From assembly GCA_032718475.1 (NCBI GenBank), contig JAUCBJ010008544.1, positions 1-64,000 on the forward strand: a DNA stretch of 64,000 nucleotides, in the 5' to 3' direction. The position numbers and the translations under genes are program-made. Origin of the DNA: Nemertoderma westbladi. Taxonomy: Eukaryota > Xenacoelomorpha > Nemertodermatida > Nemertodermatidae. Positions 10,506 to 22,146 of the stretch are shown here, piece after piece (position 1 is the first letter of the stretch; every line of letters starts with the position of its first letter). A model generated the notes under the pieces. That model saw only the letters and a list, made by a program, of their open reading frames with translations, did not search any database and was not told the DNA's origin.

Positions 10506-11200
10506 CCGCACTGAGTAGAAAACACACTGATTTGAAAACATGCTGAGTAGAAAACCAACTGAGTAGAAAACACATTGCGTATAACACACACTTGTATAAC
10601 TCACACTTAGTAAATCACATACTGAGTAGAACACAACAATTAGTTATATTACTGAGTAGAATACACTGAATGCACACTAAGTAGAAGATTACTAAGTAGA
10701 TTTTTGTATCATGTCATAAGACACTGTGATGGAATTAATTGATTCCAATAAACATCAATTTCCAGATAACTCAAGATATTATTCATACAATTCGTCTCAG
10801 TCTATTCAGTCTGAGTCTGAGATATTGAATGTAGTAGAGAAAATGTAGAAAACACACTGAGTAGAAAACATACTGAGTAGAAAAATATTCTGAGTAGAAA
10901 ACATACACAGTAGAAAAACAAACTGAGTAAAATACATCTGAATGTAAGACACACTACACTCACTGAATATATCTCATACTGAGTAGAACACAACAATTAG
11001 TTATATTACTGAGAAAAACAGATTCTGAATAGAATCCACACTGGGTAGATCACATACTGCATATAACACACACTCACTCAGTATATCACATATTGAGTAG
11101 AAGACAATAATTAGTGATATTACTGAGTAGAATATATGTTGAATACTAAGTACTAAGTTGCACACTAAGTAGAAGATTACTAAGTAGATTTGTATATCAT
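10506..11200. repeat. Degenerate ACTGAGTAGAAAACAC repeats
   Basis: Many diverged copies of ACTGAGTAGAAAACACA and relatives, spaced roughly 18-22 bp, mixed with ordinary AT-rich DNA. No gene seen. Confidence 0.65.
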
Positions 11201-11214
11201 ATCAAGAAGACAAT

Positions 11215-13140
11215 CTGATTGAGTTGATTCCCAATTTCATGGACTACCACTAGGTGATGTTAATTATATCTTCCCTCCATCCACTCAATTTCATTTTATA
11301 TGGCATTTTTAATGACAAAAAAACTGTAACCTCTTTGTTCTATTGTGTTTAGTTTATTGTTTTGGTTAAAATAAAGTGCCACTGTCAATGTCAATGTCAG
11401 TGTCAATGTCAACCACTGCATGAATTTCGATGAATTTATCTTAGAGTTATGTATGAATTGTTCCCCATTACTATTAATGGTTTTGAATTAAAGTTGTGAG
11501 TTGTAAGTTGTGACTGGTGGTGATACACAATTTAATTGTCTACTACTAGATGATGTTACTTATCTCTTCTCTCCATCCACTCAATATCATTTTATACCGC
11601 TAGATGTTGCTAGATATATTTTCATCTGGTCTTACTTACTGACTCTTGTTTTGCCCAAAGACCCCATAATTATGTGCCCAGATACCATATTCAACGCAAA
11701 TAACAGGTGATTACTCTCAAAAATTTAACTGTAACCTGTTCTATTGTATTAAGTTTATTGTTTTGGTTAAAATAAAGTGCCACTGTAGTGTCAATGTTAA
11801 CCACTGCATGAATTTCGATGAAACGTTCTTAGAGTTATGTATGAATTGTTCCCCATTACTATTAATGCTTTTGAATTAAAGTAAGTAGTGACTGGTGGTG
11901 ATACACAATTTAATGGTCTACTACTAGATGATGTTAATTATATCTTCCCTCCATCCACTCAATATCATTTTATACCGCTAGATGTTGCTAAATATATTTT
12001 CATCTGGTCTTACTTACTGACTCTTGTTTTGCCCAAAGACCCCATAATTATGTGCCCAGATACCATATTCAACGCAAATAACAGGTGATTACTCTCAAAA
12101 ATTTAACTGTAACCTGTTCTATTGTATTTAGTTTATTGTTTTGGTTAAAATAACGTGCCACTGTAACGTGCTCCAATTTCAACCACTGTATGAATTTTGA
12201 TGAAACTTACTTATTGTTATGTATGAATGGTTCTCCATTACTTAAAGCTCTGTATACCTATACTGGTATTGTCTTTATAATTAGATCAGTGATACGTTGT
12301 GTAGTAAATGTTATATGTTATGTACTTATGTATATAATAATAATCATGTGACAACTCTTCTCGGGTTGGTATTATGATGCCAACTATTTTATAGTTGGTG
12401 AATTGGATGTACTGAATGAACTGATCAGATGAACTGAATGTAGAAACTGTCACTTAATTATTATTAGTTAGAAATTAGTTAGACCACAAAATTCTTTCAT
12501 CAAGGATCACTCATCTAATTATAAAGACAATCTGCAATGCTTCTAAAGCAAACAGGGTATGTTGACGGTACAGCTGATGCTGAATTATGTGATGGTCCAT
12601 ACCGGTATTACTGTATTACTGTATTAAACCTGTTCTATTGTATTTAGTTTATTGTTTTGGTTAAAATAACATGCCACTGTAACCTGCTGCTCCAATTTCA
12701 ACCATTGCATGAATATTGATGAAACTTAATTAGAGTTGTGTATGAATTGTTATCCAGTACTTAAAGCTCTTACCACTGCTAAATGGCGCTAAATTTTGCT
12801 TCGTTTAGGCTTAATAATTACAACCAATGCATGAATTCGCAATAAATTCATCCCTCTCCAGTGGAAATTCGAAGCAAATAACAGGTGATTACTGATTACT
12901 CTCAAAAATTTAACTGTAACCTGTTCTATTGTATTTAGTTTATTGTTTTGGTTAAAATAACATGCCACTGTAACCTGCTCCAATTTCAACCATTACATGA
13001 ATATTGATGAAACTTACTTAGAGTTATGTATGAATTGTTATCCAGTACTTAAAGCTCTTACCTCTGCTAATCGGCGCTAAATTTTACTCCGTTTAGGCTT
13101 AATAATTACAACCAATGCATGAATACTGATGAATACTGAA
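11215..13140 (+). repeat. Tandem array of ~378-bp units, full and partial
   Basis: Two full copies start with GACTGGTGGTGATACACAA at about 11511 and 11889 (period 378). Partial copies lie at 11232-11505, 12620-12790 and 12880-13140, recognised by the shared stretch TTTAGTTTATTGTTTTGGTT. Short ORFs of 66 codons occur in the two full copies, but they end within the repeat and look non-coding. Confidence 0.8.
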
Positions 13141-13402
13141 TATGGCACGGAGTTGTACTGGGTAGGATAATATTGTCACTTATTATTATTAGTTAGATAT
13201 TAGTTAGTTAGTTAGATATTCATTAGTTTTTATATCATTGAGTCACAAAAAATAAATCTGCAAGGATCAGTCAGCTAAATCTCTTTAAAATTATATTTGT
13301 GCTTATTGTATATTGGTGTACCTATCCTATACCCATACTGGTAGTAGTTATGTTGTGCAGTATATATTATGTTATTTCTGTATATATATATATATAATAA
13401 TA

Positions 13403-13541
13403 AAGCGTGATGGTGCAATATAGCAATGAAAGCGTGATGGCGCAATATAGCAATGAAAGCGTGATGGCGCAATATAGCAATGAAAGCGTGATGGCGCAAT
13501 ATAGCAATGAAAGCGTGATGGCGCAATATAGCAATTAAAGC
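13403..13541 (+). repeat. 27-bp minisatellite, five copies
   Basis: Five near-perfect copies of AAAGCGTGATGGCGCAATAT followed by AGCAATG, tail to tail with no spacers. A poly-T run follows at about 13551-13566. Confidence 0.95.
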
Positions 13542-13566
13542 GTGATATTCATTTTTTTTTTTTTTT

Positions 13567-14339
13567 ACTTTTAGCAAGGAACAAATTGTATAATTCGAAT
13601 AGTGGATACTTTCAAATTAAAGATTCATCAATTACACCAACAAACAATTGGCATTAAAATAAAGACAATTTGAAGATACTGAATAATTATAACTATATAA
13701 TATGTAAAGATACTGATTGACATCAACACTCCAAATTCATAAAAATGAATTATATTCCTCAGTCGTGGTGTCGGTAGTGTCGTGGTGTCGGTGTGTCATT
13801 TTCCCCTATTCCTAACTCGGTCCCCATTGGAAACGCAGCTTGAGTACGAAACTCTCTACTCATCACTGTATAACATAAGTAGGCCTCTGTCTTACTATAT
13901 ATATATTTACCATATATGGATACTATATACATTTGCCATATATATAAACTCAGTATGTAGTCTGTCGGTAATGCGCTTCCCTTTGTCAGTCTAGGGGTCC
14001 CTGTATGGTGTCGCGGCGTCAGTGGTGTCACGGTGTGCAATAGGGTTCTGGTAATAGAGTTACCTCGATTATGTCAATATTTCATAATTAAGTTCCAGAA
14101 CTACATAAAGAACATTAATGGTAAGTAAGTTATATTATATATTACATATATATTATATTAATTATAGTATATTTTATTTAACAATATCCTACTGCCTAGC
14201 TATATTATACTAACTATAACTGTTCATCAGTGTACAACTTGTAGTTGTTGGTGTTGTGCTTAATATCATAATATTATTGTTTTATTGTCAATAAACAATA
14301 TATAAGGAAACAGTTTATACAGTATTATTAGGCTATATT
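13567..14339. other. AT-rich non-coding stretch
   Basis: No gene recognised. It holds short GTGTCGTGGTGTCGGTG-type repeats at 13765-13800, related ones near 14008-14035, and TATATA runs near 13890-13945. Confidence 0.4.
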
Positions 14340-14877
14340 ACCGGTGCCACCAGTGACCAGTGTTAGTTATTCATATGTGCTATTAGTAGGCCTATATTAC
14401 TGGTTGCTATTCATCATTATAAATCATTTCTTGCTCTCTTATCGCTGCCTATTCAACAGTATACAGTATTTGTTGGCTTCTATTACCGGTGGTTATTCAT
14501 CAGTGTTATTAGTAGGTCTCTATTACAGTATTAGTAGGCTTCTATTACTGGTTCTTATTGATCAGTGTTATTAGTATTCCTCTATTACAGTATTAGTAGG
14601 CTTCTATTACCGGTTGTTATTCATCAGTGTTATGAGTAGGTCTCTATTACAGTATTAGTAGGCTTCTATTACTGGTTCTTATTGATCAGTGTTATTAGTA
14701 GGCCTCTATTACAGTATTAGTAGGCTTCTATTACCGGTTGTTATTCATCAGTGTTATTAGTAGGCCTCTATTACAGTTTTAGTAGGCTTATATTACCGGT
14801 TCTTATTGATCAGTTTTATTAGTAGGCCTCTATTACAGTATTAGTAGGCTTCTATTACCGGTTCTTATTGATCAGTG
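14340..14877 (+). repeat. ~62-bp minisatellite, left half
   Basis: Repeats built on TATTAGTAGGCCTCTATTAC and GGCTTCTATTACCGGTTCTT with ATTGATCAGTG or ATTCATCAGTG. Half-units are also internally similar. The array stops at 14877 and resumes at 16577, where the LINE insertion ends. Confidence 0.85.
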
Positions 14878-16576
14878 CTCCCAAGCTCCCAAGCTCCTCA
14901 ATAATGACAGGGTATTGCCTGATAACTTTATAGAAGTAAAGGTGTCTGAGTCTGTACTCCCAGATATTCCCATTGGCGATATCTCCTTTGCAGAAGTGAA
15001 GGCTGCTGCAAAGAGCATTAAGACCAATCGTGCCAGTGGAGTAGATGGTGTTCCCCCTGAGGTCTTTAAAATACCTGAGTGTTTAAAGCTCATCTATCCC
15101 ATCATAGTAGACATGTACCGTACAACAAGAGTCCCACAAGAAATGAAAACAAATAAGTTGGTGCCAGTTCCCAAGAAGGGCAACCTAACACTCTATGGTT
15201 CTTTTCGGGGAATCTCATTGATCTCGATTGCTGCAAAGCTATACAATAGGATTCTATTAAATCGCATCAGGGATCCCATTGAGAGCCTGCTCCGTGGAAA
15301 TCAGAATGGGTTCCGTAAAGGTCGTGGGACCATGGAGCCCATTTTGGCACTTAGAAGGATAATTGAAGAATTATCAAAAAAGAAAGACAGGCATCTGGCT
15401 GTTATCTTTGTTGACTTCTTCAAGGCCTTTGATTCAGTCTCTCGCTCACGTATGTTCAGCATACTTTCATTATATGGGATTCCTGATGAAATTATTGCAG
15501 CAATCAGATCAGTATACGATGGTTCGACAACATTTGTGTCTACTGTTGACGGTGACACAGAACCATTTGAAGTGTTATGGGGCGTCCTCCAGGGAGACAC
15601 ACTTGCACCATTCTTGTTCATTATTGTGGTTGACTATGTTCTACGCATGTCCTTAGATCATCATAATGATGATGGGGTGATGATAACTCCACCTACTGGC
15701 TCCAGAAGTCGAGGAAATCCTTCCAAGTACCTAACTGATCTAGACTTTGCTGATGACTTAGGAGTACTCTCAGAATCATTAGAGGGAGCCCAACGGCTCC
15801 TCAGCTCATTAGAACATGCTGCTTCTAGTGTTGGTCTTTTTATTAACTCCAGAAAGACCAAAATTCTGACAGTTAACTTTGAAAGTCCTCAGCAAGTCTC
15901 TGATCGGATGAGCATAAGCTCAAAGGATGGTATGCTTGAGCATGTGGACGACTTCTGTTACCTGGGATCATGGATCCGGAAGTCAGGTGAGGACCTTCGA
16001 ATACGTAAGGGAAAGGCATGGGCAGCCTTGAATAGGCTTTCCAGGATTTGGAAGTCACCGAGAATTAATCGGAAACTTAAGGTCCGATTATTTAGAGCAG
16101 CAGTAGTTCCAGTACTCCTCTATGGGAGTCCATGCTGGGCTCTAACTGCTGAGGACACCAAATCTCTGGATGGCACATTCACAAGAATGCTACGCCGGGT
16201 TCATTGTGTCAAGTACAATGCACACATCTCCAACCAGACACTATATAACATTGGAGGTGTCTCATTGGTTCCCCCAAGCTTGACAATAGAACAAAATCGC
16301 CTCCGCTTTGCAGGACATTGCTTTCGCCGTGAGGACCAGCCAGTGCATAATCTTGTACTTTGGCAGCCTCATGGAGTGAATAAGCATGGTGGACAGCCCA
16401 TGACTTTCTTGAGACGCATCTTAAAGGACACTGGCCTTAAAGATGCGGATGATCTAGCAAATGTCATGGGTGATAGGGAGTTGTGGCGGTGCAATTTTGT
16501 TGATAAGCCGGCACAGCATTCTTAAAAATGCAGCTGCAATGCAGCATGCCGATCCTAGTCCTAGTAGTAGTACTAG
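14878..16576 (+). mobile_element. 5'-truncated non-LTR retrotransposon inserted in the minisatellite
   Basis: The inserted block is bounded by TATTGATCAGTG at 14866-14877 and again at 16577-16588, consistent with a 12-bp target-site duplication. The same 12-mer also occurs in the host repeat, so this is suggestive and not proof. Only the reverse-transcriptase part is present; the endonuclease region expected upstream is missing. The 3' end after the stop carries a CTAGTAGTAGTACTAG tail, like the short simple-repeat tails of RTE-type LINEs. Confidence 0.75.
14915..16525 (+). CDS. Reverse transcriptase of a non-LTR retrotransposon (partial)
   Basis: RNA-directed DNA polymerase that would copy LINE RNA at a nicked target. 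Counting from 14915 (a TTG, so not a true start), visible motifs are RASGVDGVPPEVFK near residue 40, NGFRKGRGT near 130, the first catalytic Asp in VDFFKAFDSV (about 164), GVLQGDTLAPFLF (about 225) and the FADD catalytic pair (about 279). The C-terminus (YLGSWIRKSGED..., CWALTAEDTKSL) is typical of RTE/Proto2-like LINE proteins. The frame stays open upstream into the minisatellite, with no ATG. The 537 codons are free of stops, so the insertion is fairly young, but it is too short to be autonomous. Clade assignment is by eye. Confidence 0.85.
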   Translation: MPDNFIEVKVSESVLPDIPIGDISFAEVKAAAKSIKTNRASGVDGVPPEVFKIPECLKLIYPIIVDMYRTTRVPQEMKTNKLVPVPKKGNLTLYGSFRGISLISIAAKLYNRILLNRIRDPIESLLRGNQNGFRKGRGTMEPILALRRIIEELSKKKDRHLAVIFVDFFKAFDSVSRSRMFSILSLYGIPDEIIAAIRSVYDGSTTFVSTVDGDTEPFEVLWGVLQGDTLAPFLFIIVVDYVLRMSLDHHNDDGVMITPPTGSRSRGNPSKYLTDLDFADDLGVLSESLEGAQRLLSSLEHAASSVGLFINSRKTKILTVNFESPQQVSDRMSISSKDGMLEHVDDFCYLGSWIRKSGEDLRIRKGKAWAALNRLSRIWKSPRINRKLKVRLFRAAVVPVLLYGSPCWALTAEDTKSLDGTFTRMLRRVHCVKYNAHISNQTLYNIGGVSLVPPSLTIEQNRLRFAGHCFRREDQPVHNLVLWQPHGVNKHGGQPMTFLRRILKDTGLKDADDLANVMGDRELWRCNFVDKPAQHS

Positions 16577-16912
16577 TATTGATCAGTGTTATTAGTATTC
16601 CTCTATTACAGTATTAGTAGGCTTCTATTACCGGTTGTGATTCATCAGTGTTATTAGTAGGCCTCTATTACAGTATTTGTAGTCTTCTATTACCGGTGGT
16701 TATTCGTCAGTGTTATTAGTAGGTCTCTATTACAGTATTAGTAGGCTTCTATTACCGGTTCTTATTGATCAGTGTTATTAGTAGGCCTCTATTACAGTAT
16801 TAGTAGTCTTCTATTACCGGTGGTTATTCATCAGTGTTATTAGTAGGCTTCTATTACAGTATTAGTAGGCTTCTATTACTGGTTCTTATTGATCAGTGTT
16901 ATTAGTAGGTTA
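16577..16912 (+). repeat. ~62-bp minisatellite, right half
   Basis: Continuation of the array at 14340-14877 after the LINE insertion. It ends where the 10-bp satellite begins. Confidence 0.85.
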
Positions 16913-19900
16913 TGCTAATTGTTGCTCATTGTTGCTCGTTGTTGCTCATTGTTGTTCGTTGTTTCCTCATTGTTGCTCGCTGTTGCTCATTGTTGTTCGT
17001 TGTTGCTCATTGTTGCTTGTTGTTGCTCATTGTTGCTCGTTATTGCTCATTGTTGTTCGTTGTTTCCTCATTGTTGCTCGTTGTTGCTCATTGTTGTTCG
17101 TTGTTGCTCGTTGTTGCTCATTGTTGCTCATTGTTGCTCGTTGTTGCTCATTGTTGTTCGTTGTTGCTCGTTGTTGCTTATTGTTGCTCATTGTTACTAA
17201 TTGTTGCTCATTGTTGCTCGTTGTTGCTCATTGTTGTTCGTTGTTTCCTCATTGTTGCTCGTTGTTGCTCATTGTTGTTCGTTGTTGCTCGTTGTTGCTC
17301 ATTGTTGCTAATTGTTGCTCATTGTTGCTCGTTGTTGCTCATTGTTGTTCGTTGTTTCCTCATTGTTGCTCATTGTTGCTCATTGTTGCTAATTGTTGCT
17401 CGTTGTTGCTCGTTGTTGCTCGTTATTGCTCATTGTTGCTCGTTGTTGCTCATTGTTGCTCGTTGTTGCACATTGTTGTTCGTTGTTGCTCATTGTTGCT
17501 AATTGTTGCTCGTTGTTGCTCATTGTTGCTCGTTGTTGTTCATTGTTGTTCGTTGTTTCCTCATTGTTGCTCGTTATTGCTCATTGTTGCTCGTTGTTGC
17601 TCATTGTTGCTCGTTGTTGCACATTGTTGTTCGTTGTTGCTCGTTGTTGCTTATTGTTGCTAATTGTTGCTCGTTGTTGCTCATTGTTGCTCATTGTTGT
17701 TTGTTGTTGCTCGTTGTTGCTCATTGTTGCTAATTGTTGCTCATTGTTGCTCGTTGTTGCACATTGTTGTTCGTTGTTGCTCGTTGTTGCTCATTGTTGC
17801 TAATTGTTGCTCGTTGTTGTTCGTTGTTGCTCAATGTTGCTCGTTGTTGTACTTTATTATTGCTTGTTGTTGCTCATTGTTGTTCGTTGTTGCTCATTGT
17901 AGCTCGTTATTGCTCATTGTTGCTCGTTGTTGCTCATTGTTGGTACATTGTTGCTAGTTGTTCCTCGTTGTTGCTCATTGTTGCTCGTTGTTGCTCATTG
18001 TTGCTTGTTGTTGCTCATTGTTGCTCGTTGTTGCACATTGTTGTTCGTTGTTGCTCGTTGTCGCTCATTGTTGCTAATTGTTGTTCGTTGTTGCTCGTTG
18101 TTGCTCATTGTTGCTAATTGTTGCTCATTGTTGCTCATTGTTGCTCATTGTTGCTAATTGTTGCTCGTTGTTGCTCATTGTTGCTCGTTATTGCTCATTG
18201 TTGCTCGTTGTTGCTCATTGTTGCTCGTTGTTGCACATTGTTGCTCGTTGTTGCTCATTGTTGCTCGTTGTTGCACATTGTTGTTAGTTGTTGCTCATTG
18301 TTGCTAATTGTTGCTCGTTGTTGCTCATTGTTGCTCGTTGTTGCTCATTGTTGTTCGTTGTTTCCTCATTGTTGCTCGTTATAGCTCATTGTTGCTTGTT
18401 GTTGCTCATTGTTGCTAATTGTTGTTCGTTGTTGCTCGTTGTTGCTCATTGTTGCTAATTGTTGCTAATTGTTGCTCATTGTTGCTCATTGTTGCTAATT
18501 GTTGCTCGTTGTTGCTCATTGTTGCTCGTTATTGCTCATTGTTGCTCGTTGTTGCTCATTGTTGCTCGTTATTGCTCATTGTTGCTCGTTGTTGCTCATT
18601 GTTGCTCGTTGTTGCACATTGTTGTTAGTTGTTGCTCATTGTTGCTAATTGTTGCTCGTTGTTGCTCATTGTTGCTCGTTGTTGCTCATTGTTGTTCGTT
18701 GTTTCCTCATTGTTGCTCGTTATAGCTCATTGTTGCTCATTGTTGCTCGTTGTTGCACATTGTTGTTCGTTGTTGCTCGTTGTTGCTCATTGTTGCTAAT
18801 TGTTGCTCGTTGTTGCTCATTGTTGTTCGTTGTTGCTCGTTGTTGCTCATTGTTGCTAATTGTTGCTCGTTGTTGCTCATTGTTGCTCGTTGTTGCTCAT
18901 TGTTGTTCGTTGTTTCCTCATTGTTGCTCGTTATTGCTCATTGTTGCTCATTGTTGCTCGTTGTTGCACATTGTTGTTCGTTGTTGCTCATTGTTTCTAA
19001 TTGTTTCGTTGTTGCTCATTGCTGCTCGTTGTTGCTCATTGTTGTTCGTTGTTGCTCGTTGTTGCTCATTGTTGCTAATTGTTGTTCGTTGTTGCTCGTT
19101 GTTGCTCATTGTTGCTAATTGTTGCTCATTGTTGTTCATTGTTGCTAATTGTTGCTCGTTGTTGCTCATTGTTGCTCATTGTTGCTCGTTATTGCTCATT
19201 GTTGCTCGTTGTTGCTCATTGTTGCTCATTGTTGCTCGTTGTTGCACATTGTTGTTTGTTGGTGCTCATTGTTGCTCGTTGTTGCTCATTGTTGCTCGTT
19301 GTTGCTCATTGTTGTTCGTTGTTTCCTCATTGTTGCTCGTTATTGCTCATTGTTGCTCATTGTTGCTCGTTGTTGCACATTGTTGTTTGTTGTTGCTCGT
19401 TGTTGCTCATTGTGGCTAATTGTTGCTCGTTGTTGCTCATTGTTGCTCGTTGTTGCTCATTGTTGTTCGTTGTTGCTCATTGTTGCTCATTGTTGCTAAT
19501 TGTTGCTAATTGTTGCTCGTTGTTGCTCATTGTTGTTCGTTGTTTCCTCATTGTTGCTCGCTGTTGCTCATTGTTGTTCGTTGTTGCTCATTGTTGCTTG
19601 TTGTTGCTCATTGTTGCTCATTGTTGTTCGTTGTTGCTCATTGTTGCTCATTGTTGCTCGTTGTTGCTCATTGTTGTTCGTTGTTGCTCGTTGTTGCTCA
19701 TTGTTGCTCATTGTTGCTAATTGTTGCTCATTGTTGCTCGTTGTTGCTCATTGTTGTTCGTTGTTTCCTCATTGTTGCTCGTTGTCGCTCACTGTTGTTC
19801 GTTGTTGCTCGTTGTTGCTCATTGTTGCTAATTGTTGCTCATTGTTGCTCGTTGTTGCTCATTGTTGCTTGTTGTTGCTCAGTGTTGCTCGTTATTGCTC

Positions 19901-20495
19901 ATTGTTGCTCGTTGTTGCTCATTGTTGCTCGTTGTTGCACATTGTTGTTCGTTGTTGCTCGTTGTTGCTCATTGTTGCTAATTGTTGCTCGTTGTTGTTC
20001 GTTGTTGCTCAATGTTGCTCGTCGTTGTACTTTATTATTGCTTGTTGTTGCTCATTGTTGTTCGTTGTTGCTCATTGTTGCTCGTTATTGCTCATTGTTG
20101 CTCGTTGTTGCTCATTGTTGGTACATTGTTGCTAGTTGTTCCTCGTTGTTGCTCATTGTTGCTCGTTGTTGCTCATTGTTGCTCGTTGTTGTTCGTTGTT
20201 GCTCATTGTTGCTTGTTGTTGCTCATTGTTGCTCGTTGTTGCTCATTGTTGTTCGTTGTTGCTCGTTGTTGCTCATTGATGTTCGTTGTTGTACTTTATT
20301 ATTGCTTGTTGTTGCTCATTGTTGATTGTTGTTGCTCATTGTTGTTCGTTGTTGCTCTTTGTTACTCGTTGTTGCTCGTTGTTGCTCATTGTTGCTCATT
20401 GTTGCCCATTGTTGCTCATTGTTGATTGTTGTTGCTCATTGATTGTTGTTGCTCATTGTTGTTCGTTGTTGCTCATTGTTGCTCGTTGTGCATTT
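16913..20495 (+). repeat. 3.6-kb satellite with a 10-bp unit (TTGTTGCTCR)
   Basis: About 358 head-to-tail copies of TTGTTGCTCA/TTGTTGCTCG with variants (TTGTTGTTCG, TTGTTTCCTC, TTGTTGCTAA). Higher-order structure is visible: a 341-bp block repeats (18078-18384 and 18419-18725), and the rare variant TTGTACTTTATTATTGC occurs near 17848, 20028 and 20290, the first two inside a duplicated block about 2.18 kb apart. All three plus-strand frames are open because 10 is coprime to 3 and the unit lacks stops there. The long Cys/Leu-rich ORFs are therefore artefacts. Confidence 0.97.
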
Positions 20496-20816
20496 AAGCA
20501 CCTACCTAAATAAACGCAAATCAATACAACAGTGTGAGAGTTCTACAGGTATCTCAGCAGAGAATTCCGTAATTGTTATCTTACATTTTGCTTGTAGAAA
20601 CGAATGCAAGTTCTTGGAATCTTACCGTGCAAACAAATGTTAAAGCAAACATAATAATACAATACAGTATAATTACATTATGTCAATATAATTATCTTGT
20701 CACATTCATTTAATATTTTCTCTTATAATGCTACTGTATCATATAATAACTATGGCATTTACAATAATTACACAATTAATTCAACAACCATTTTTAGCAA
20801 GTCGGAGCCCCGCCCC
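20496..20816. other. Unremarkable AT-rich stretch
   Basis: Nothing recognised beyond the end of the satellite. Confidence 0.4.
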
Positions 20817-21543
20817 CCTAATTTTTTTTTCTAATTTCAATCAATTGCTACGGATTGTGGCATGAATATAGTTCGACAAGTTTTCTTACTGGTGGCAGAG
20901 CCGGATTTTTCAATTTTAAATTTACTTAGCCGTTAAAAATTCCTATTTACCAATATTTGACCATCTCAGTTGGCTTTATTCTTATTCTTTGTAATGTAGG
21001 CTTAATTCGGATATAATTAAAACCGCCTTTATCTGCAGATTCCGAATCTGAAAACTGTTTTAAATTTCACCCAAAATCGCCACAGATATTATCAAAATTA
21101 TAAGGTGTATTTTTTGTAATGTATTTTTTGTAATAATATTTTTAAAACTCTTCATCTTGTTTCTTCATCACGAGTACATGTACTTAATATTCTATATCGA
21201 TTTACATGTCAAAATGCGGGAAAGACAGATGTATACGTTTGATATTTTTGATTATATCTCCGAAGTTCTTGGTGAAAATAAAAACGATTTTCCAATTCGG
21301 AATCCTGCAGATGGAGGCGGTTCTAATGATGTACACTTAAAAGATTACACTTACACTCAAAAGATGGAAATTAGAGCCAACAGAGAGGGTTAAATATTGT
21401 TAAATGGCTTTTTAACGGCTTGGTGTAGCTAAATCATTTTAAACATGAAAATCCGGCCCTGCCAGCAGTAAGAAAATTTGTCTAACTAAGAACTATCCTC
21501 ATACCTAAAACCGTAGCATTTCATTGAAATTAAAAAATTAACA
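20817..21543. mobile_element. Foldback/MITE-like element with ~125-bp inverted repeats
   Basis: The left arm (about 20817-20940) and right arm (about 21404-21543) are imperfect inverted copies. Matching blocks include TTGCTACGG with CCGTAGCA, TTTTCTTACT with AGTAAGAAAA, GCCGGATTTTT with AAAATCCGGC, and AGCCGTTAAAAA with TTTTTAACGGCT. The middle (20941-21403) has no transposase; the 78-codon ORF at 21157-21393 shows no recognisable domain. The inner CAGAGCCGGAT/CAGGGCCGGAT ends resemble hAT-type termini, but no clean 8-bp TSD was found. Confidence 0.7.
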
Positions 21544-22146
21544 GTGAAAAATGCCTATCAAGAAAGATGGTGTATTGCATTTCAATGCTTGCAGGAATAA
21601 TATAAATGACAGTGAAGTTTATGGATTCGGAAATAAGTCGGAAATAATTTTATTTGATTTATACAGTTATTGTAGAATATAGGCCTACATTAATATGTAT
21701 GTATATAAAAATATAAAATTATGTAGAATTTGAATATACACCTACAGTTAACCAATATTGATTGTTAATGATATTGTACAATAGGTGCGCTAGGAATGCG
21801 TCTCGCTAGCGCCCCACTTTACAATAACAAAATAACACTGTTCAACATAAATATATACTATTTTATAATGCGTGTAGGCCCTATACTGCTATAGCCTGCC
21901 TACTCAATGTGTCTGATACGGGATACTCAAACTGAAGGTACAGGTTGGAAGATCGGTAGGCAGTAAAGTATTGGGGCGAGCCATCGAGCTCGTATTAATT
22001 AGGTCGTGGGTCTATCAGTATATTTATGTGGTCCGCTACATTATATTACAGTATATGACAATTATGAAATGTAGTAGGCCTAACTGCAGTTATTAACGTT
22101 AAATGTATTTCTAAGACCAATTGAAATGCTGGGAGAAAAACTTTGG
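21544..22146. other. Non-coding stretch
   Basis: AT-rich, with scattered TAGGCCTA-type words. No gene or repeat family recognised. Confidence 0.4.

Noticed and set aside
13403-13541. Possible CRISPR-like array
   Set aside because: Repeats abut directly with no spacers, and the setting is eukaryotic.
16896-20643. Many long Cys/Leu-rich ORFs in three overlapping plus-strand frames
   Set aside because: They are translations of the 10-bp satellite. All three frames give the same periodic peptide, and none shows a domain or codon bias.
21157-21393. 78-codon ORF inside the foldback element
   Set aside because: No domain recognised, and it lies in the spacer of a non-autonomous element. Likely chance.
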